Origin: Isochrysis galbana
Lineage: Eukaryota > Haptophyta > Isochrysidales > Isochrysidaceae
Assembly (NCBI GenBank): GCA_018136815.1
Contig: CM030939.1
Span: 496,001-560,000, forward strand
Direction of reading: 5' to 3'
Length of the DNA stretch: 64,000 nt
In this document: positions 11,156 through 22,885 of the stretch, piece by piece
Position numbering within the stretch: position 1 is the stretch's first letter
Layout of the letters: every line of letters starts with the position of its first letter
Notes under the pieces: generated by a model
The model's input: only the letters and a program-made list of their open reading frames with translations
What the model was told of the DNA's origin: nothing
Database searches by the model: none
Made by a program: the position numbers and the translations under genes

Positions 11156-11286
11156 GCTCTTTCTCTCTCACACACACAACGCCAAAAGCTCACCCACCAC
11201 CACCCCCTTTCGCCCCCTTGCTTTCTCGGAGTGGAGCCGGCGAGCCGGCGTGCCGGCGTACTATCTTCTATCTTAGATCTTAGATC

Positions 11287-11922
11287 CCTAGATGGGAGAT
11301 ACGTATTCACCGTATTTGGCCGGAGGCCAAATACAGACCGTATTTGCCGCATTTGAAACCCCCTCCATGTGCCCCTCCGTATTTGGACGGTGGCGCGCGC
11401 CCGCGCCCGCACACGCGCGCCCGCGCGCCCGCACACGCGCGCCCGCGCGGCTAGCAGCCGCCCGCGCGGCTAGCAGTGGCCGGCGCGGCGGCGCGGCGCA
11501 AGGCATCTCACCTCAACAACTTCTCAACGAGCTCAGCACTGGGACTCACATTCGCATCACCAACCCACTGCTCCTCCCAATCCCCATCCGTTCCGCCGCG
11601 GGCGCTCACGATGTCCAGCGCCGCCTGCTGCGCCATGGATCGAGAGGCTCGGTTGGGATTGGGGTTGGGTTGCATGGCTCTGGCAGAGGGGGGGAGGGGG
11701 TTGGCGGTGCGCGCTCGTAGTTGGCAAGTGGCAACGGGGGCGAGTCGCGAGTCGCCAGTCGCGAGCGGCGAGCGAAAGAGATACGGAGAAAAGGGGGGGG
11801 AAAAGAAAAGAAAAGAAAAACTACTGTATTTGGGGACTGTATTTCACTGTATTTGTACGAAGGCCAAACACAGACTGTATTTACTGTATTTGCACTCTCC
11901 CCCACTGTATTTCCCATCTAGG
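11287..11922. mobile_element. MITE-like element with terminal inverted repeats
   Basis: Starts CCTAGATGGGAGATAC and ends with the near-perfect inverse (GTATTTCCCATCTAGG). Flanks CTTAGATC and CTTAGAAA agree at 6 of 8 bases, a possible eroded 8-base duplication. Both ends carry many GTATTTG/CAAATAC copies; the left half also holds a GC-rich run of GCGCCCGC/ACACGCGC words (11395-11480). It encodes no transposase. The superfamily is unassigned. Confidence 0.55.
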
Positions 11923-11958
11923 CTTAGAAAATAAACCGGTGCACATCGCGTCATGCGC

Positions 11959-12223
11959 ATGCACGGCGTGCGCATGGGTGATTGCAGCTCATCACACCTG
12001 TCCCCGCGAGAGATCTAACGTGCATGGCTCGTTTACGTATATGTGCGACCCGAGTGGGGGAACAGCCGCTGTGCGCGCGCACGGCGCCTCCGCGGGGGCG
12101 CCGGTGCACGGCGTGCACGTGGGTGATACGATCTTGGCAAAAATAGAACACGGGGTGTATAAATAGCCATGGACATTCGATAGCTCAACTCGACTGATGT
12201 CCCACGGTTGACGGATCGACACC
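11959..12223. repeat. dispersed repeat, copy A (matches 35394-35695)
   Basis: Two blocks are shared with the copy near 35.4-35.7 kb: GCACGGCGTGCRCATGGGTG with the following ATTGCARCTCATCACAC (11959-11997), and a TATAAATA-containing block (12158-12223). The second block contains GATAGCTCAAC and a CCCACGGTTGACGGATCGAC tail. A TAGCTCAACTCG box and a GGATCGACACC box 32 bases later resemble A and B boxes of RNA polymerase III promoters. The reverse complement has slight similarity to the U2 snRNA 5' region. Neither reading is proven. Confidence 0.5.
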
Positions 12224-12385
12224 TGATCTTAGCACCAAAGCGCAAAGCGGCCTATAACTGGTCTCAGATACGCTCAGGCTCTAGGTACCCCGAGAAGAGG
12301 GCACACACGTTTTAACGTGAAGCAGGGGCGGCGAGCAGCAGACGGAGCCGTTCAGTGTTCGGGGTTATCGCCGTGGTGCCCAGCA

Positions 12386-12433
12386 GGGGGCGCGAGGCCC
12401 CCGTTGACCCCTACTTATAAAAGTAGGTTGCCG
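12386..12433 (-). repeat. hairpin module, copy 2 (ATG replaced by ACG)
   Basis: On the minus strand: CAA, hairpin CCTACTTTTATAAGTAGG, GGTCAACGG and GGGCCTCGCGCCCCC. It lies about 100 bases upstream of the TVP23 start but points away from it. This is the only copy where the ATGG is ACGG. Confidence 0.65.
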
Positions 12434-12526
12434 GCGGGCAGACTTAGATCTAGAAATACCGAAAGGGGAGGGGTGCATCCGCCCTGGCGCTGCTTCCCCC
12501 CCCGCCCCCCGGCTCCCCCAACCCCA

Positions 12527-13663
12527 ATGTCCTACTCTTCCTCCCTCCCGTTCGGCGGGAGCGTGGAGGACCAACGCGGATTGTTGCAACAGGCGCAGGA
12601 CATCACCTTCAGCCTCAACCACCCCGTCGCCGCCGCGTTCCACCTGCTCTTCAAGCTGCTCGCGATCTTCCTCTACCTGTTCGGCGGCGCCCTCTCATCC
12701 AACTTTGTCAACATCTTCGTGCTCTGCGTGCTAATGCTCGCGTTCGACTTCTGGACGGTCAAGAACGTCTCGGGCAGGCTGCTCGTCGGCTTGCGCTGGT
12801 GCGGGGCAGCGCGCCTGTCTGGAGGCGAGACGTGTCGCATGGGAAGCAAGCTGTGTCATGCCTTCGGTCAACCCACCTTTCCCTCTTCCTTGTTCCATTG
12901 CCCAACCCTAGTGCGCCGCGGGTAGCTACCCCTGGCAGCAAGCTCGGTTGTGACCCGAGAGCAGCCTCATTTCTTGGTCGTCAGGAGTCTACGACCAGCC
13001 CCTTCTGGTCTTCAGGTGGAGTGAGGTCCGTGATGACGGCGCTACAGAGTGGAAATATGAGAGCAGGGAGACTGGGCTCAACTCCAGCTCCATGGATGTG
13101 GCTGTTTTTTGGGTTGGTCTCATCATACCAGCCTTCATCTGGTTCTTGTTCGGCATCGGCTCTGTCTTCCGCCTCTCCTTTGACTGGCTGCTTTTAATTG
13201 TTATTGCCTTGGCGCTGAGCGGTATGCATTGTTTAGCCTTGCTTAAGCGCGCAATCAGCATTACCACCGCTCCTTCTCGGTCTCCATTCCACAGCACCCA
13301 CCACCCGGCGCCAGACCACTCATGAAGCGAGTTGTGTCTGGGCCGCCACAGATTCTTTCAGGGCTCAGCCAGTCTCGGGAGGTGCTAGCTGCGTGATTTG
13401 GAATCACTACGCCAGATGGTGATTTCAAACATCATGATGTTGTCTTGGCTGCACTTCTGCCTCATGTGTTGCAGGGTATCATCTTCAACTGTCCGAACAA
13501 CCGTGTGGTCTCAGGTGCCAATATCATTGGGTATGTCCGCTGCAAGAAGGACGCCGCCTCTCGCATCTCGAATGGGCTTCATGGGATCGCTAGTAGGGCT
13601 GGGATGAACAACATGGTTGGGCAAGCGTTGCAGTCTGCAGCCGGACGCGCTTTCGGTCTATGA
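12527..13663 (+). CDS. TVP23: TVP23/FAM18 Golgi membrane protein
   Basis: Read as join(12527..12798,13016..13221,13515..13663), 208 residues, GT-AG introns. The first splice joins a split tryptophan codon to give GLRWWSEVRDDG, and the second gives ALALSGANIIGYVRCK. Family hallmarks are HPVAAAFHLLFKLLAIFLYL, DFWTVKNVSGRLLVGLRWW, WKYE, then two more hydrophobic segments (VFWVGLIIPAFIWFLFGI and LLLIVIALALSG). Four membrane segments fit the usual topology. TVP23 proteins act in late Golgi and endosome vesicle traffic. The ATG after the CCAACCCCA stretch is the first in frame, and the length matches the family (about 200). Confidence 0.88.
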
Positions 13664-13827
13664 TTTTTGGCCCACGCTACCATCGAGCACTGGACGTTGT
13701 GTGGATCAGTCGGGCGACGTGGATTCTGCTGGACTTTTCCATGGGCTGTCGTAGCAGTTAGACCCCTAACCTCTAGAAGGTATTGGGTGGGGGGTTGGAG
13801 GGTTGTTTGCTCTTTTTGTCCCACATC

Positions 13828-14045
13828 AAAAAAAATCTTTTAATATTCTCGCCTCGCGCGTGGCCGTGGGGTTAACTACTGTAGCCACGCCCATCTCCCT
13901 TCCTCTCCCTCACTTTCCGCCTTGCGGCGACTCCCCTCGTGCTCTACTTAGGGGCCCAGGTTGCGGGGGGGGGCTGGGTTGGGCGGGGTGCACCGGCCCC
14001 CAGTGGTCTGTTCTCGCCTTCCTCCTGTGCCTCCGGGTGGCCCGT
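13828..14045 (-). repeat. 200-base repeat, copy A, likely retroelement 3' tail
   Basis: Nearly the same sequence recurs at 15526-15731 in the same orientation: an A-run, CTCGCCTCGCG, GGGGTTAACTACTGTAGCC, CTTAGGGGCCCAGG, and the shared end TCTCGCCTTCCTCCTGTG. Each copy precedes minus-strand zinc-knuckle retroelement sequence. A loosely similar layout occurs at 39470-39690. It is best read as the 3' untranslated tail of that retroelement family. Confidence 0.55.
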
Positions 14046-14352
14046 TAAACTGTTGTTATGACGCGGGTGTCTCGTCATTGGTGGGTTGTCATTCGCTTGT
14101 GGTGTTTTTGTTTCCGTGAGGGTTATATTCGGGGAGGGAGGTGTGCCAGTCTCTCGGCGAGGCCGAGTGCTGTCGCCACGAGGCCGAGGTTGTCATTCAT
14201 TTGCAGCTTGCCCTTGGCGTCCTCTATAAAGATGGGTGTGCTGAGCTCTGACGGTTTTTTGATTTTAGGTTTTCTGCCCCGGGCCGCCGTGCGAGTGCGC
14301 ACTAGGCGATGGGCGTTTAGCGGGGCAAGGGCCCTCACCAAGGTAGTGAAGC

Positions 14353-15525
<1,173 letters not shown>

Positions 15526-15731
15526 AAAAAACCTTTTAAAATTCTCGCCTCGCGTGTGGCCATGGGGTTAACTACTGTAGCCACGCCCATTTCCCTTCCT
15601 CTCCCTCACTTCCCGCCTTGCGGCGACTCCCCTCGTGCTCTACTTAGGGGCCCAGGTTGCGGGGGGGCCGGGGGCCGGGTTGGGCGGGGTGCACTTGCCC
15701 CCGGTGGTGTGTTCTCGCCTTCCTCCTGTGA
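15526..15731 (-). repeat. 200-base repeat, copy B
   Basis: Direct copy of 13828-14045. It stops abruptly at TCCTCCTGTG, where a gypsy integrase fragment on the plus strand begins; the junction marks an insertion or recombination. Confidence 0.55.
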
Positions 15732-16235
15732 CGAGTGCCGACGAGAGACGGCGAGAAGCTCTGCCTCTACGTGCCGAAGACGATGCGCCGCGCCTACCTC
15801 GAAGCCTTTCACGACCACCTGTGTCACCTCGGCGACAACCGGATGGCGCGCCTTCTACGAGACCGATATTTTTGGCCTGGCATGAACGCAGACGTCTGTA
15901 AGCACGTTCGCCAATGCCACGAGTGCACTTTAGCTAAGCCTCCCTTCCGCCACCTCGCAGGCCCCAAGCGACCGCAGGTCGGCGCCTATCCGTTCGACAT
16001 CGTTTTCTGCGACGTCGTCTCGGTGGCTCCCACGCACGACTTCATCAAGGGCTCTCGAGACTTCGACAAGCTCCTCGTGTTCGTGGACTCGCTCACTCGT
16101 TGGATCCAGGCGGCCCCTCACAACGGCGACCCCTCGAGTGCCGACGCTCTTCACGCCTTCATGTCGCACGTCGTTTCTCGGCACGGAGTACCAAGGCAAT
16201 TTCGCTCGCACTCCGGCAGCAATCTCGCTAGTCAA
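15732..16235 (+). pseudogene. Ty3/gypsy integrase fragment
   Basis: Reads DGEKLCLYVPKTMRR, then the HHCC zinc region (HDHLCHLGDNRMARLL to QCHECTLAKPP), DIVFCDVVS and HGVPRQFRSHSGSNLASQLS. This is almost the same as residues about 700-860 of the intact pol at 26219-30079. The catalytic context RSDSGSN reads RSHSGSN here, so an active-site aspartate is lost. It ends mid-domain at an LTR junction. Confidence 0.8.
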
Positions 16236-16727
16236 CTCTCGTTTCCGTTATGGTGCGATTCCCCTTCCAGACGGGATCGCCGACAGATCGCCTTCTGATC
16301 GTAGTCCGTCGTCGTCGGGCCGGAGTGTTTGGGTTTAATTTTAGTCGAGTTACGTGAGAAAAGTCGTGGGGCGAGAGTTGAGTGTTTCCTGGGTGTCTCT
16401 GTCCGTCGTCCTGTCGTCAGTCGTCATCCGTCGCTCTCATTCTCGTCGCTCTCGCTCTCGTCTAATGCCCATACCCTACAATCTCTCCTTCCCTCGCCAG
16501 CCCCTGCCAACACAGCCCTCCTCTCACTCGCCCTCGCCTCTCGCCGCTCGCTCGATGTCGCTTTCGCCGCCGTCCTCGCCCTCGCCCAAGCCCGCCTGCC
16601 CGCATTCCTCATCTGCTGCCGGCTTCAGCCCGTCAGCACCTCCGGAGTCGCCCCCTCAGCCGCGCCTACAGCCGGCATGCCTCCTTCCTCATTGCCATCA
16701 CGCCCCATGGGCCATCCCAATTCGTCA
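16236..16727 (+). mobile_element. truncated gypsy LTR
   Basis: Begins inside the LTR (GTTATGGTGCGATTCCCC) and continues through GTTTGGGTTTAATTTTAG and GTCGAGTTACGTGAG to the terminus CCCAATTCGTCA. It corresponds to the downstream part of the LTRs at 24.4-25.2 and 30.8-31.7 kb, in opposite orientation. Its end abuts minus-strand retroelement sequence at 16728. Confidence 0.75.
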
Positions 16728-17220
16728 GTGCTGCTTTGGTGATGTCGGAAACCGAGATCACGTCGAGCGCGATTTTTCCTTTGTGTATGGCGTATTCGTC
16801 AGCCAGCGGGTACTCCATGTATTTCGGCCCTTTGTACCCGTTCTCCCATCGAGCCGGAGGGTGGTAGCGTCGGGCTTCCCCGGTGCTCACTACTTTGCCG
16901 GTGTCGGAAGCCTCTCCGAGATAGTCGGTGTCGGTGTGGAGCCATATGTTATTGAGCTTTTTGATGTATCTATCGTCGTCTGAGACCTTGATCTCTTCGT
17001 TTTCCGTTTTTCCCGTCTCGTGGGGAGGGTTGTTGCTCGCCTGGCGGGTCCCGTCTTTGGGGTCGGGCGGTGGGCGTTCCGACGACTTTCCGATTATTCG
17101 CAGCGCGTGGTCGACTACGACGTCCCATGAACCTAGGAACTCCGTTTTATGTATTGTGCGGCCCTCGTGGTGATGAGGAGTTGGAGGGGGTGCTATTCGT
17201 GTGTGCTGTCTGGGCGTCAT
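16728..17220 (-). pseudogene. non-LTR-like retroelement fragment
   Basis: On the minus strand the frame from about 17220 reads LNNIWLHTDTDYLGE, then RYHPPARWENGYKGPKYMEY, then PLADEYAIHKGKIALDV. This aligns with PPAKWGEGFKSNKRLEYPLA in the 5.3-6.3 kb copy and RYHGIEPLKWGRAYDG at 54.5 kb. The knuckle region is cut away where the gypsy LTR begins. Confidence 0.6.
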
Positions 17221-17454
17221 GTCTGTCAGTTTTTCTCCGTGTGGCCAGAGTAGTGTGTGTTCATACGAAATGTTGGTGTTTGTGTGTCAATGTGTTGTGC
17301 CCATGAGCCATGAGGGCCACCCTGCCATGTGCCGTGCCGCCGAGGCGGTGCGACCCTGGCTAGGCCGAGAGGGGCCTCTGCCATAAGGCATGCCCAGTGG
17401 AGTGTTGGTCTTGTCCGCATGATGCTGTCTCTTTGTGGTCTGCTGCCGGCGGCG

Positions 17455-17489
17455 CGCACTCCATGACCCTATCAGTTTGCTAATAGTTG
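17455..17489 (-). repeat. hairpin-ATGG module, copy 3
   Basis: On the minus strand: CAA, the hairpin CTATTAGCAAACTGATAG (one wobble, one mismatch), GGTC, then ATGGAGTGCGCGCC. The following codons (MECAPPAAD) resemble the MERAP starts of other copies. The flanking 17221-17454 holds no clear gene. Confidence 0.65.
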
Positions 17490-17820
17490 ACTATTGTTTT
17501 AAAGATAGCTCACTTCCCACCACAGTGTTTGTATGCAGAATTTTTCAAGGGACACATTCCCCGCAGAGTTGTATGTAAGATGTAAGCGTCCTTATTGTTG
17601 AAGTACTGTTCGCAAGAGCGATGTCCATCAATGGTCACTGTCAGGCGCTCGTGCGTCCGTAGCCGGGTGTTCATAAATCTTCGCCTTCACATTTTGAGAT
17701 CTCAAAAATAGAAAGGACAAAACTGCAAGATGACCTTGACCAATTGCTGTCAGCAGCGGTAGCTCGCAGACACACACATGAAAGTAGGTCACTCCTTTAA
17801 GGCTCCTAGGACATGCACGC
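17490..17820. other. intergenic, downstream of uL5
   Basis: AT-richer spacer containing the uL5 3' UTR. No coding or repeat feature was recognised. Confidence 0.4.
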
Positions 17821-18739
17821 TCACTTGGTGAGGATGCCCTCGTACTTGTCGACAAACCATGCCTGTGTCTCCTGCTTCGTGCACTTATGTTGAAAGCCAA
17901 TCTTTGCACGTTTGGCGCGCCTCTTCGCAACGCGCCCACCGCCCGCCCGCTTCATGACGACATAAAAATCCATGCCGTAAATTCCCGTGCTGGGGTTGTA
18001 TTTGAGTCCAAGATCAATGTGCTCCATGATGCCAAAGCCGAAGTTACCAGTGTCAGAGAAGTTGGCCTTGCGGAGCTCGTACTCCTTGACCTTTAAACCG
18101 CGCTCGAGGAGCTCCTCCGCCTTCTCACCGCGAATGGTCACGTGGCACGCGATCTTCTCGTTCCTCCGGATACCAAAAGTGCGCACCGTGTACCGGGCTG
18201 CCAAATGAGGATGAAGTTCTCAGGTCAATGGAGGCCGCATGTTGTGAAGATAAGCAAATCTGCATGAAAAGAACCACACCCAGAAGCCCATCGCCTCTCT
18301 CGCCGGCAGTGGTGATACTGAACCCATGGTAAACAAGCGGTCGGCGGGCAGAACTCACCCTTTGAGAAGACTGGTTGCTGACCGCTCAGATCTTCCAATA
18401 CCTTCGAGGCACGCGTGAGACGATCACCAGACTCGCCGACAGAAATGTTGAGAATGAGCTTCTCTATCTTGAGCTCCTTCATCACATTCTTCTCCTCCTA
18501 TGATGCGAGCGAGAGTGAACCCTCAGTGACAACAACTGCCACCATCTGCACGAGTCACTTGCACTGACGCAGGGCTGAGAGACAGAGACTGAGGGTGACG
18601 TCGTCGGGGAGACGTCGGGCGCAACACAAGAAAGAGCTCTCATCTCTCCTGTGGGCCGCTTCCTCGCAACGGCTGCCGGAAGGTAGAGCGGGGTGGGGAG
18701 GTGATAGGGCTGAGGCTCGGCGGTGCTCACGTCGCCCAT
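17821..18739 (-). CDS. RPL11: 60S ribosomal protein uL5 (RPL11)
   Basis: Read as complement of 18739..18731, 18359..18497 and 17821..18197, 174 residues. Exon 1 is only nine bases (ATG GGC GAC, followed by GTGAGC); exon 2 begins GAGGAGAAGAATGTG after TAG. The joined start is [17 protein letters not shown], as expected for eukaryotic uL5. Hallmarks are [57 protein letters not shown] and [20 protein letters not shown]. uL5 sits in the 60S central protuberance and forms the 5S RNP with uL18 and 5S rRNA. The first intron (about 230 bases) and the G/C homopolymer pair upstream lie in the promoter-proximal region. Confidence 0.92.
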
Positions 18740-18793
18740 GGCTCTCCAGCGCTGCGATGCGCCCACGACGTCACGCGCCTGAACAAAAGGGTA

Positions 18794-18841
18794 CCGGGGG
18801 GGGGGGGGGGAGGACGAACAAAAGCAACCCCCCCCCCCCCA
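18794..18841. repeat. paired G and C homopolymer runs upstream of uL5
   Basis: A run of about 14 G and, some 18 bases later, a run of about 14 C, so the strand can fold into a G:C hairpin. It lies 55 to 100 bases upstream of the uL5 start codon. Run lengths may be inexact in the assembly. Confidence 0.7.
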
Positions 18842-19005
18842 AATAAAAATGGGCTTATTAGGCAAGACGCCCTTTGCCCTATGCCTAAGCCCTACTCTAT
18901 GCGTTTTTAGCGTCTTTTGACATTCCTAGCTGGGAAACACAGCAGGAGCGTCTCCAAACACAGTAACATTAATAATAATTAATGTTATTTCCTATAGCCC
19001 GGTCT

Positions 19006-19262
19006 CTCACTAGGGGGGTGCGGAGGGCACCATCTGTAAAGAAAAAAATTCTTGAAGGTGCCCGCTAAGCTACTATTGACTATTGACACACACTCTCTCG
19101 CGATCTCGACGCCACCGCCTATACCCTGTACCCCTACCGCCTCTCCCCCTCCCGCTAGGCCCAGCTCGCCAGAAGTTTGGGCCCTCTCTACAAGTGGCTT
19201 CAAGATTGGGGCCGTGGCTAGGCCGGTCACTCACTAGGGGGGTGCGAAGGGCACCATCTGTA
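19006..19262. repeat. direct 30-base repeats flanking 190 bases
   Basis: CACTAGGGGGGTGCG, then (G)AGGGCACCATCTGTAA, occurs at about 19008-19037 and 19232-19262. The spacing suggests the footprint of a short duplication or insertion. The rest of 18842-19800 shows no convincing gene. Confidence 0.55.
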
Positions 19263-19799
19263 ATGGGCAAACGAAGGCCTAAATAAGCTCCCTATAGGTT
19301 CCGGTATGGGAGATCAGCAAAAAAAACCGGGGGTCTTCCGGCAAAATTTTCGAAAAATACCCGATTTCAGGCCTCTGACGGCCGTGCGGAAATATATGTC
19401 AGGCCCCCCTCCGGTATTATTTTACCGATGGCGATTCGCCTTTCACATAAACAGGGCCTTTTATCACCGTGAATGGATTCTGAATGGAAGCAGCCCTCTT
19501 GCCCTCTTCTTTAGGGCCAGGTCAATACTTCTAGCAAAAGTTGCCCAAACTTCTCGGCCAAACTTGCGGGAATCTTGTAACGGACTGCCCAAACTTCTCG
19601 TATAACTTCTCACAATTTGTCGTCCCGAAGGTAGCCGCAGGTACATCCGCAACACGTTTCCCTTTCTTATTGTGAGAGGGCATGGGGCATGGTGTCAGAG
19701 CAAGGCTGATCTCACTCTTGGAGATTGCCTGCGAGGGCGCGCCGGCAGCTAGCGCGGAATGCGGTTCTTGCGGGGAGCTCATGGAGCTTTCCTCGGGGG

Positions 19800-20095
19800 T
19801 GACTACGGGCATGGTGATCGACGCACGACGCACGACGCACGGAGGGCGCGGAAGTGTGGAGTGTGGAAGGAGGCTTGTGGGAGGTGGTGGCAGGCGACTG
19901 GGGGTGGCTCAGGCGCGTGCTTGACTTGTATTGACTCGTTGACTCGGGGTATAGACTCGGGAACTCAGAGGGACTCGCCGAAGCTGCTACAAAAACACCC
20001 ACAAGAAAACCCCAAAACCAAAGTCCTTGGGCTCATAAAACTAACGTCGTAAGTCGTAAACACTCCGGAATCATACGATAAACAAACCCCTCCTG
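19800..20095. repeat. dispersed repeat, inverted copy of about 45478-45775
   Basis: Shares, inverted, the run CGACGCACGACGCACGACGC, the stretch from TTGACTCGTTGACTCGGGGT to CCAAAGTCCTTGGG-like sequence, and GTAAACACTCCGGAATCATA. The 45.5 kb copy adjoins LTR-like sequence, so this is probably part of an LTR element. Confidence 0.6.
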
Positions 20096-20213
20096 CGCGG
20101 CGAAGTCTGAGGACCGAGGGCACGGCGGGGCAGCGTGGAAGGGCGCGAGGCCGATCTCGGGAGGAGGGCCCAAGCGCCGCGCTAGCCGCCGGTGCCGCTC
20201 GCGACGGAATGGC

Positions 20214-21128
20214 TCAGGGCCCTCCGGCTACGCTCGACTCGACACGGGCGCTGGATGAGGTAAGCTCGTGCTCCAAGTCGTCGCTGCCTTCCGAACCGTC
20301 GCTGCCACCCTCGCCCCCATCCACAGAGGAGGGAGGAGAAGGGGGAGGGATGGCAATCCGTTTCTGCGAAGTGGAGCCGCGCCGCTGGCGCTCTTTGGCT
20401 CTCTCCTGGTCGACTGGGCCGTACCCACTGCTTCCCAGGAGCTCATGGTCGGAGGGCTTCCCCAGCGCCCTCCTAGACCGCTGTCGCTCGCCCAGCCGGT
20501 CCAGGATGGCATCCAACCACGCCTCAGACCCAGCAGGGGGAAGGGGCAGGCAGGCGTCATCCCCGGCGTCGGAGGCCGGCCGGCTGGGCTCTGGGGTGGT
20601 GGCGGGGGAGGTGGAGGACTCCTTGTCCCTTCCCTCCACTCCTGCTTCCGCTCCTTCGTCAGAGTCTGCAGTCGCAGGCTCATCTTGAGGGAGTGGAGAG
20701 GTCCCCTCCACAATGGAAGAGGGATTGGGGCCTCTCTTGCGAGTGGCAGACCGAGATCGCGGCCCCCTTCGGCATGACGCAGCCGGGCGCGGAGCCGGTG
20801 TGTGTGGGACACCGGCGGGGGGGCCGTGCGTTGCCAGCTCTCCCGGGGGAGAGGGCTCGATCGCTGACGAAGGGCCGCCAGCGGCGCGCGCCGGCGTCAG
20901 CGAAAGAGCGAAAGCCAAAGAGTCTCGAGCGCCGCTCGTGTGAACGCCGGTTACTGTTAAACCGCACATAAAACAAATGTCGCTAGGGAAGAGGAGGAGC
21001 GGCATTGTCCCCTTCCCGGTATCCTCATCGCTTCCCGGTGCGCGTGGTCTCTGGAGAGCGCGCCGTCCCCTTCCCTTCGTCCCCCCCCCCCCTCCTCGGC
21101 CTGAGAACTCCTTCGCTGGACTATTCAT
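20214..21128 (-). CDS. hypothetical low-complexity protein (doubtful)
   Basis: A 304-codon open frame rich in Ser, Pro, Glu, Gly and Arg. It has one plausible helical block (EAWLDAILDRLGERQRSRR) and an acidic tail. It runs divergently from eL14 and overlaps its likely 5' UTR, and competing long frames exist on both strands because of high GC. No domain was recognised. It may be a real gene with a later start (the MPLLLFPSDICFMCG methionine) or simply open by composition. Confidence 0.25.
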   Translation of the reverse strand: MNSPAKEFSGRGGGGGTKGRGRRALQRPRAPGSDEDTGKGTMPLLLFPSDICFMCGLTVTGVHTSGARDSLAFALSLTPARAAGGPSSAIEPSPPGELATHGPPAGVPHTPAPRPAASCRRGPRSRSATRKRGPNPSSIVEGTSPLPQDEPATADSDEGAEAGVEGRDKESSTSPATTPEPSRPASDAGDDACLPLPPAGSEAWLDAILDRLGERQRSRRALGKPSDHELLGSSGYGPVDQERAKERQRRGSTSQKRIAIPPPSPPSSVDGGEGGSDGSEGSDDLEHELTSSSARVESSVAGGP

Positions 21129-21133
21129 TCAAG

Positions 21134-21780
21134 ATGCCCTTCAAGCGCTTCGTCGAAGTCGGACGCGTGTGCCTCGTGACCTACGGCCCGTATGAGGGAA
21201 AGCTCTGCGTCATCGTCAACGTCATTGACCAGAGCCATGTGCTGGTCGACGGCACGCCTGCTGGAGATGCCGGCACTCCGCGCATGGGCATCTCGCTCAA
21301 GCGGGTGATGCTGACGGATCTGAAAGTCCCCATCAAGCTCAATGCGACGGCCAAGTGCGCTGCCTGCGCGTGCGCTGCCTGCGCTCCGCATCCCAGAAGT
21401 CCGCGTAGTCGCTGCGCTCTCCAGATGCCAGTAGGATACCTCTGTGCTGCTGGGGTGCAGAGAATATTGGCAAGTGCAGGCAGATGGATGTGTGCTGTTG
21501 GTTGCCTTAGCTTGGATTGCGTCCCTTTCCTATGTGCCAACCTATTTGTCTGTATGACTCGTTTTCAAGCCTCGCTAATCGCTTGTCGATCACGGCCCTT
21601 CTGCGCAGGAAACTCAAGGTGGCGTGGGATGAAGAGGGCACTATGGCAGCATGGGAGGAGAGCAGCTGGGCAAAGAAAAGGAAGCGTCACGCGATTCGTA
21701 AAATGCTCACCGATTTCCAACGCTTCGAGGCTATGCTTGCGCGCAAGGAGCGTTCTGACGCTCGTGCTAAGAAAATGTGA
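21134..21780 (+). CDS. RPL14: 60S ribosomal protein eL14 (RPL14)
   Basis: Read as join(21134..21354,21609..21780), 130 residues. The donor splits a lysine codon (AA, then GTGCGC) and the acceptor GCGCAG restores it, giving NATAKKLKVAWDEEG. The N-terminus MPFKRFVEVGRVCLVTYGPY and VIDQSHVLVDG form the KOW-type SH3-like fold of eL14. The basic helical tail (SSWAKKRKRHAIRKMLTDFQ to RAKKM) is typical. eL14 is a eukaryote- and archaea-specific protein on the 60S solvent side. The intron starts with a short GCGCTGCCTGC-type duplication. A C-run precedes the start at about 21081-21094. Confidence 0.92.
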
Positions 21781-22885
21781 GGGTTGATGGATGTCCATCG
21801 TCATGCAAACTGGTACTTGACATTTGCATTGTGCTCATTTTTATGGTGCTCTGCCATGTGTTCCAAGTCCCCTTGACTAGCCCTCTGCACTCAGTATCAG
21901 GGTCATCTTTATAGATCGGCATAACGATCTCTTTGGCCTCGACGCGCGTCACATAAGACGCCCCCTCCCGGCGACTTGGCTGCCGTTTCAATTCGGAATG
22001 GTACACTCGGCATAGCTGTTGGACTGCCGGATACGGCATACCAAGCCCCCACCTTCTGCCTCCTATCCTAACCTCCTCCACACTCAAAATATTGCAATAT
22101 TCACACCACACACGCGACCTCGCTTCTACTTTTTGTCGCCACGCCCATACTCTCATGGGCAGTGTTGGGGCAATAGCAATAGCGCGCAAGCCTGTACCGA
22201 TTCGGAGCTATCACTAGCGCTAGTAGCTGGTGACAGCTATCGGGTGGCTGCCAGCTGGCGCCAGATCTTTGGTGGGAAGAGCTAGTCATGCCAGCTAGCG
22301 CCAGCTCTGGCTCTGGAGGGCAGAGGGTGGGGGAGAAACGACACCAATTGTAAATAATTATACAGTATAAAGTTTTAGGGCGGTCAAACACGCCTTTTAC
22401 TTTTAACTTCTAAGGGTGAAAATTCACTTAGTCAAGAGTGAGGTTTTATCACGCGATTTTTAGGGTATTACATTTGTAATGGGTATATTAGGCAGAATCT
22501 TATAGGGCGGTCAAACACGGCTTTTTAAGTACTAATATGGGGGGGGGGGGGGTCGACATTTTTGACCGTGAGCGGAAAGCCCCGGCGAAAGCGGCTCGGA
22601 GGGTCTCCCCGCCTTTTCAGAATCCTCGTCCGAAAAGACGGTGCGAAGTCCCGTCGGAACCCCCCCCCCTGCACACGCTCTGGCGGCTCACACGAGCCGA
22701 ACTGGACGTCGCTCCCACTGAGAGATGTGTTTCTTTACTCTAAAAGGTGCCTAGACATATATTAAATTAGGGGTCCGACGCCCCATATTGCCTATAAAGC
22801 AAATTTCAAACCCTGGTGCCCCAGCGATGACGTCCGCGCATGCACATGCGCACCACACACGGCTCGCACACTGCCGATTCGGCCG
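21781..22885. other. non-coding region with short repeated motifs
   Basis: Contains two copies of AGGGCGGTCAAACACG (about 22377 and 22505), a motif seen again at about 63507. It also has a G-run (22538-22552), several palindromic CTAGC words near 22210-22310, and TA-rich stretches. It looks like the remains of small DNA elements. No gene was recognised. Confidence 0.4.

Noticed and set aside
11390..11500. CpG-rich promoter island for a gene on either side
   Set aside because: The GC-rich words lie inside a small inverted-repeat element with no adjacent start site.
20209..20777. Plus-strand frames overlapping the Ser/Pro-rich minus frame
   Set aside because: Low-complexity composition opens several frames and none shows a domain.
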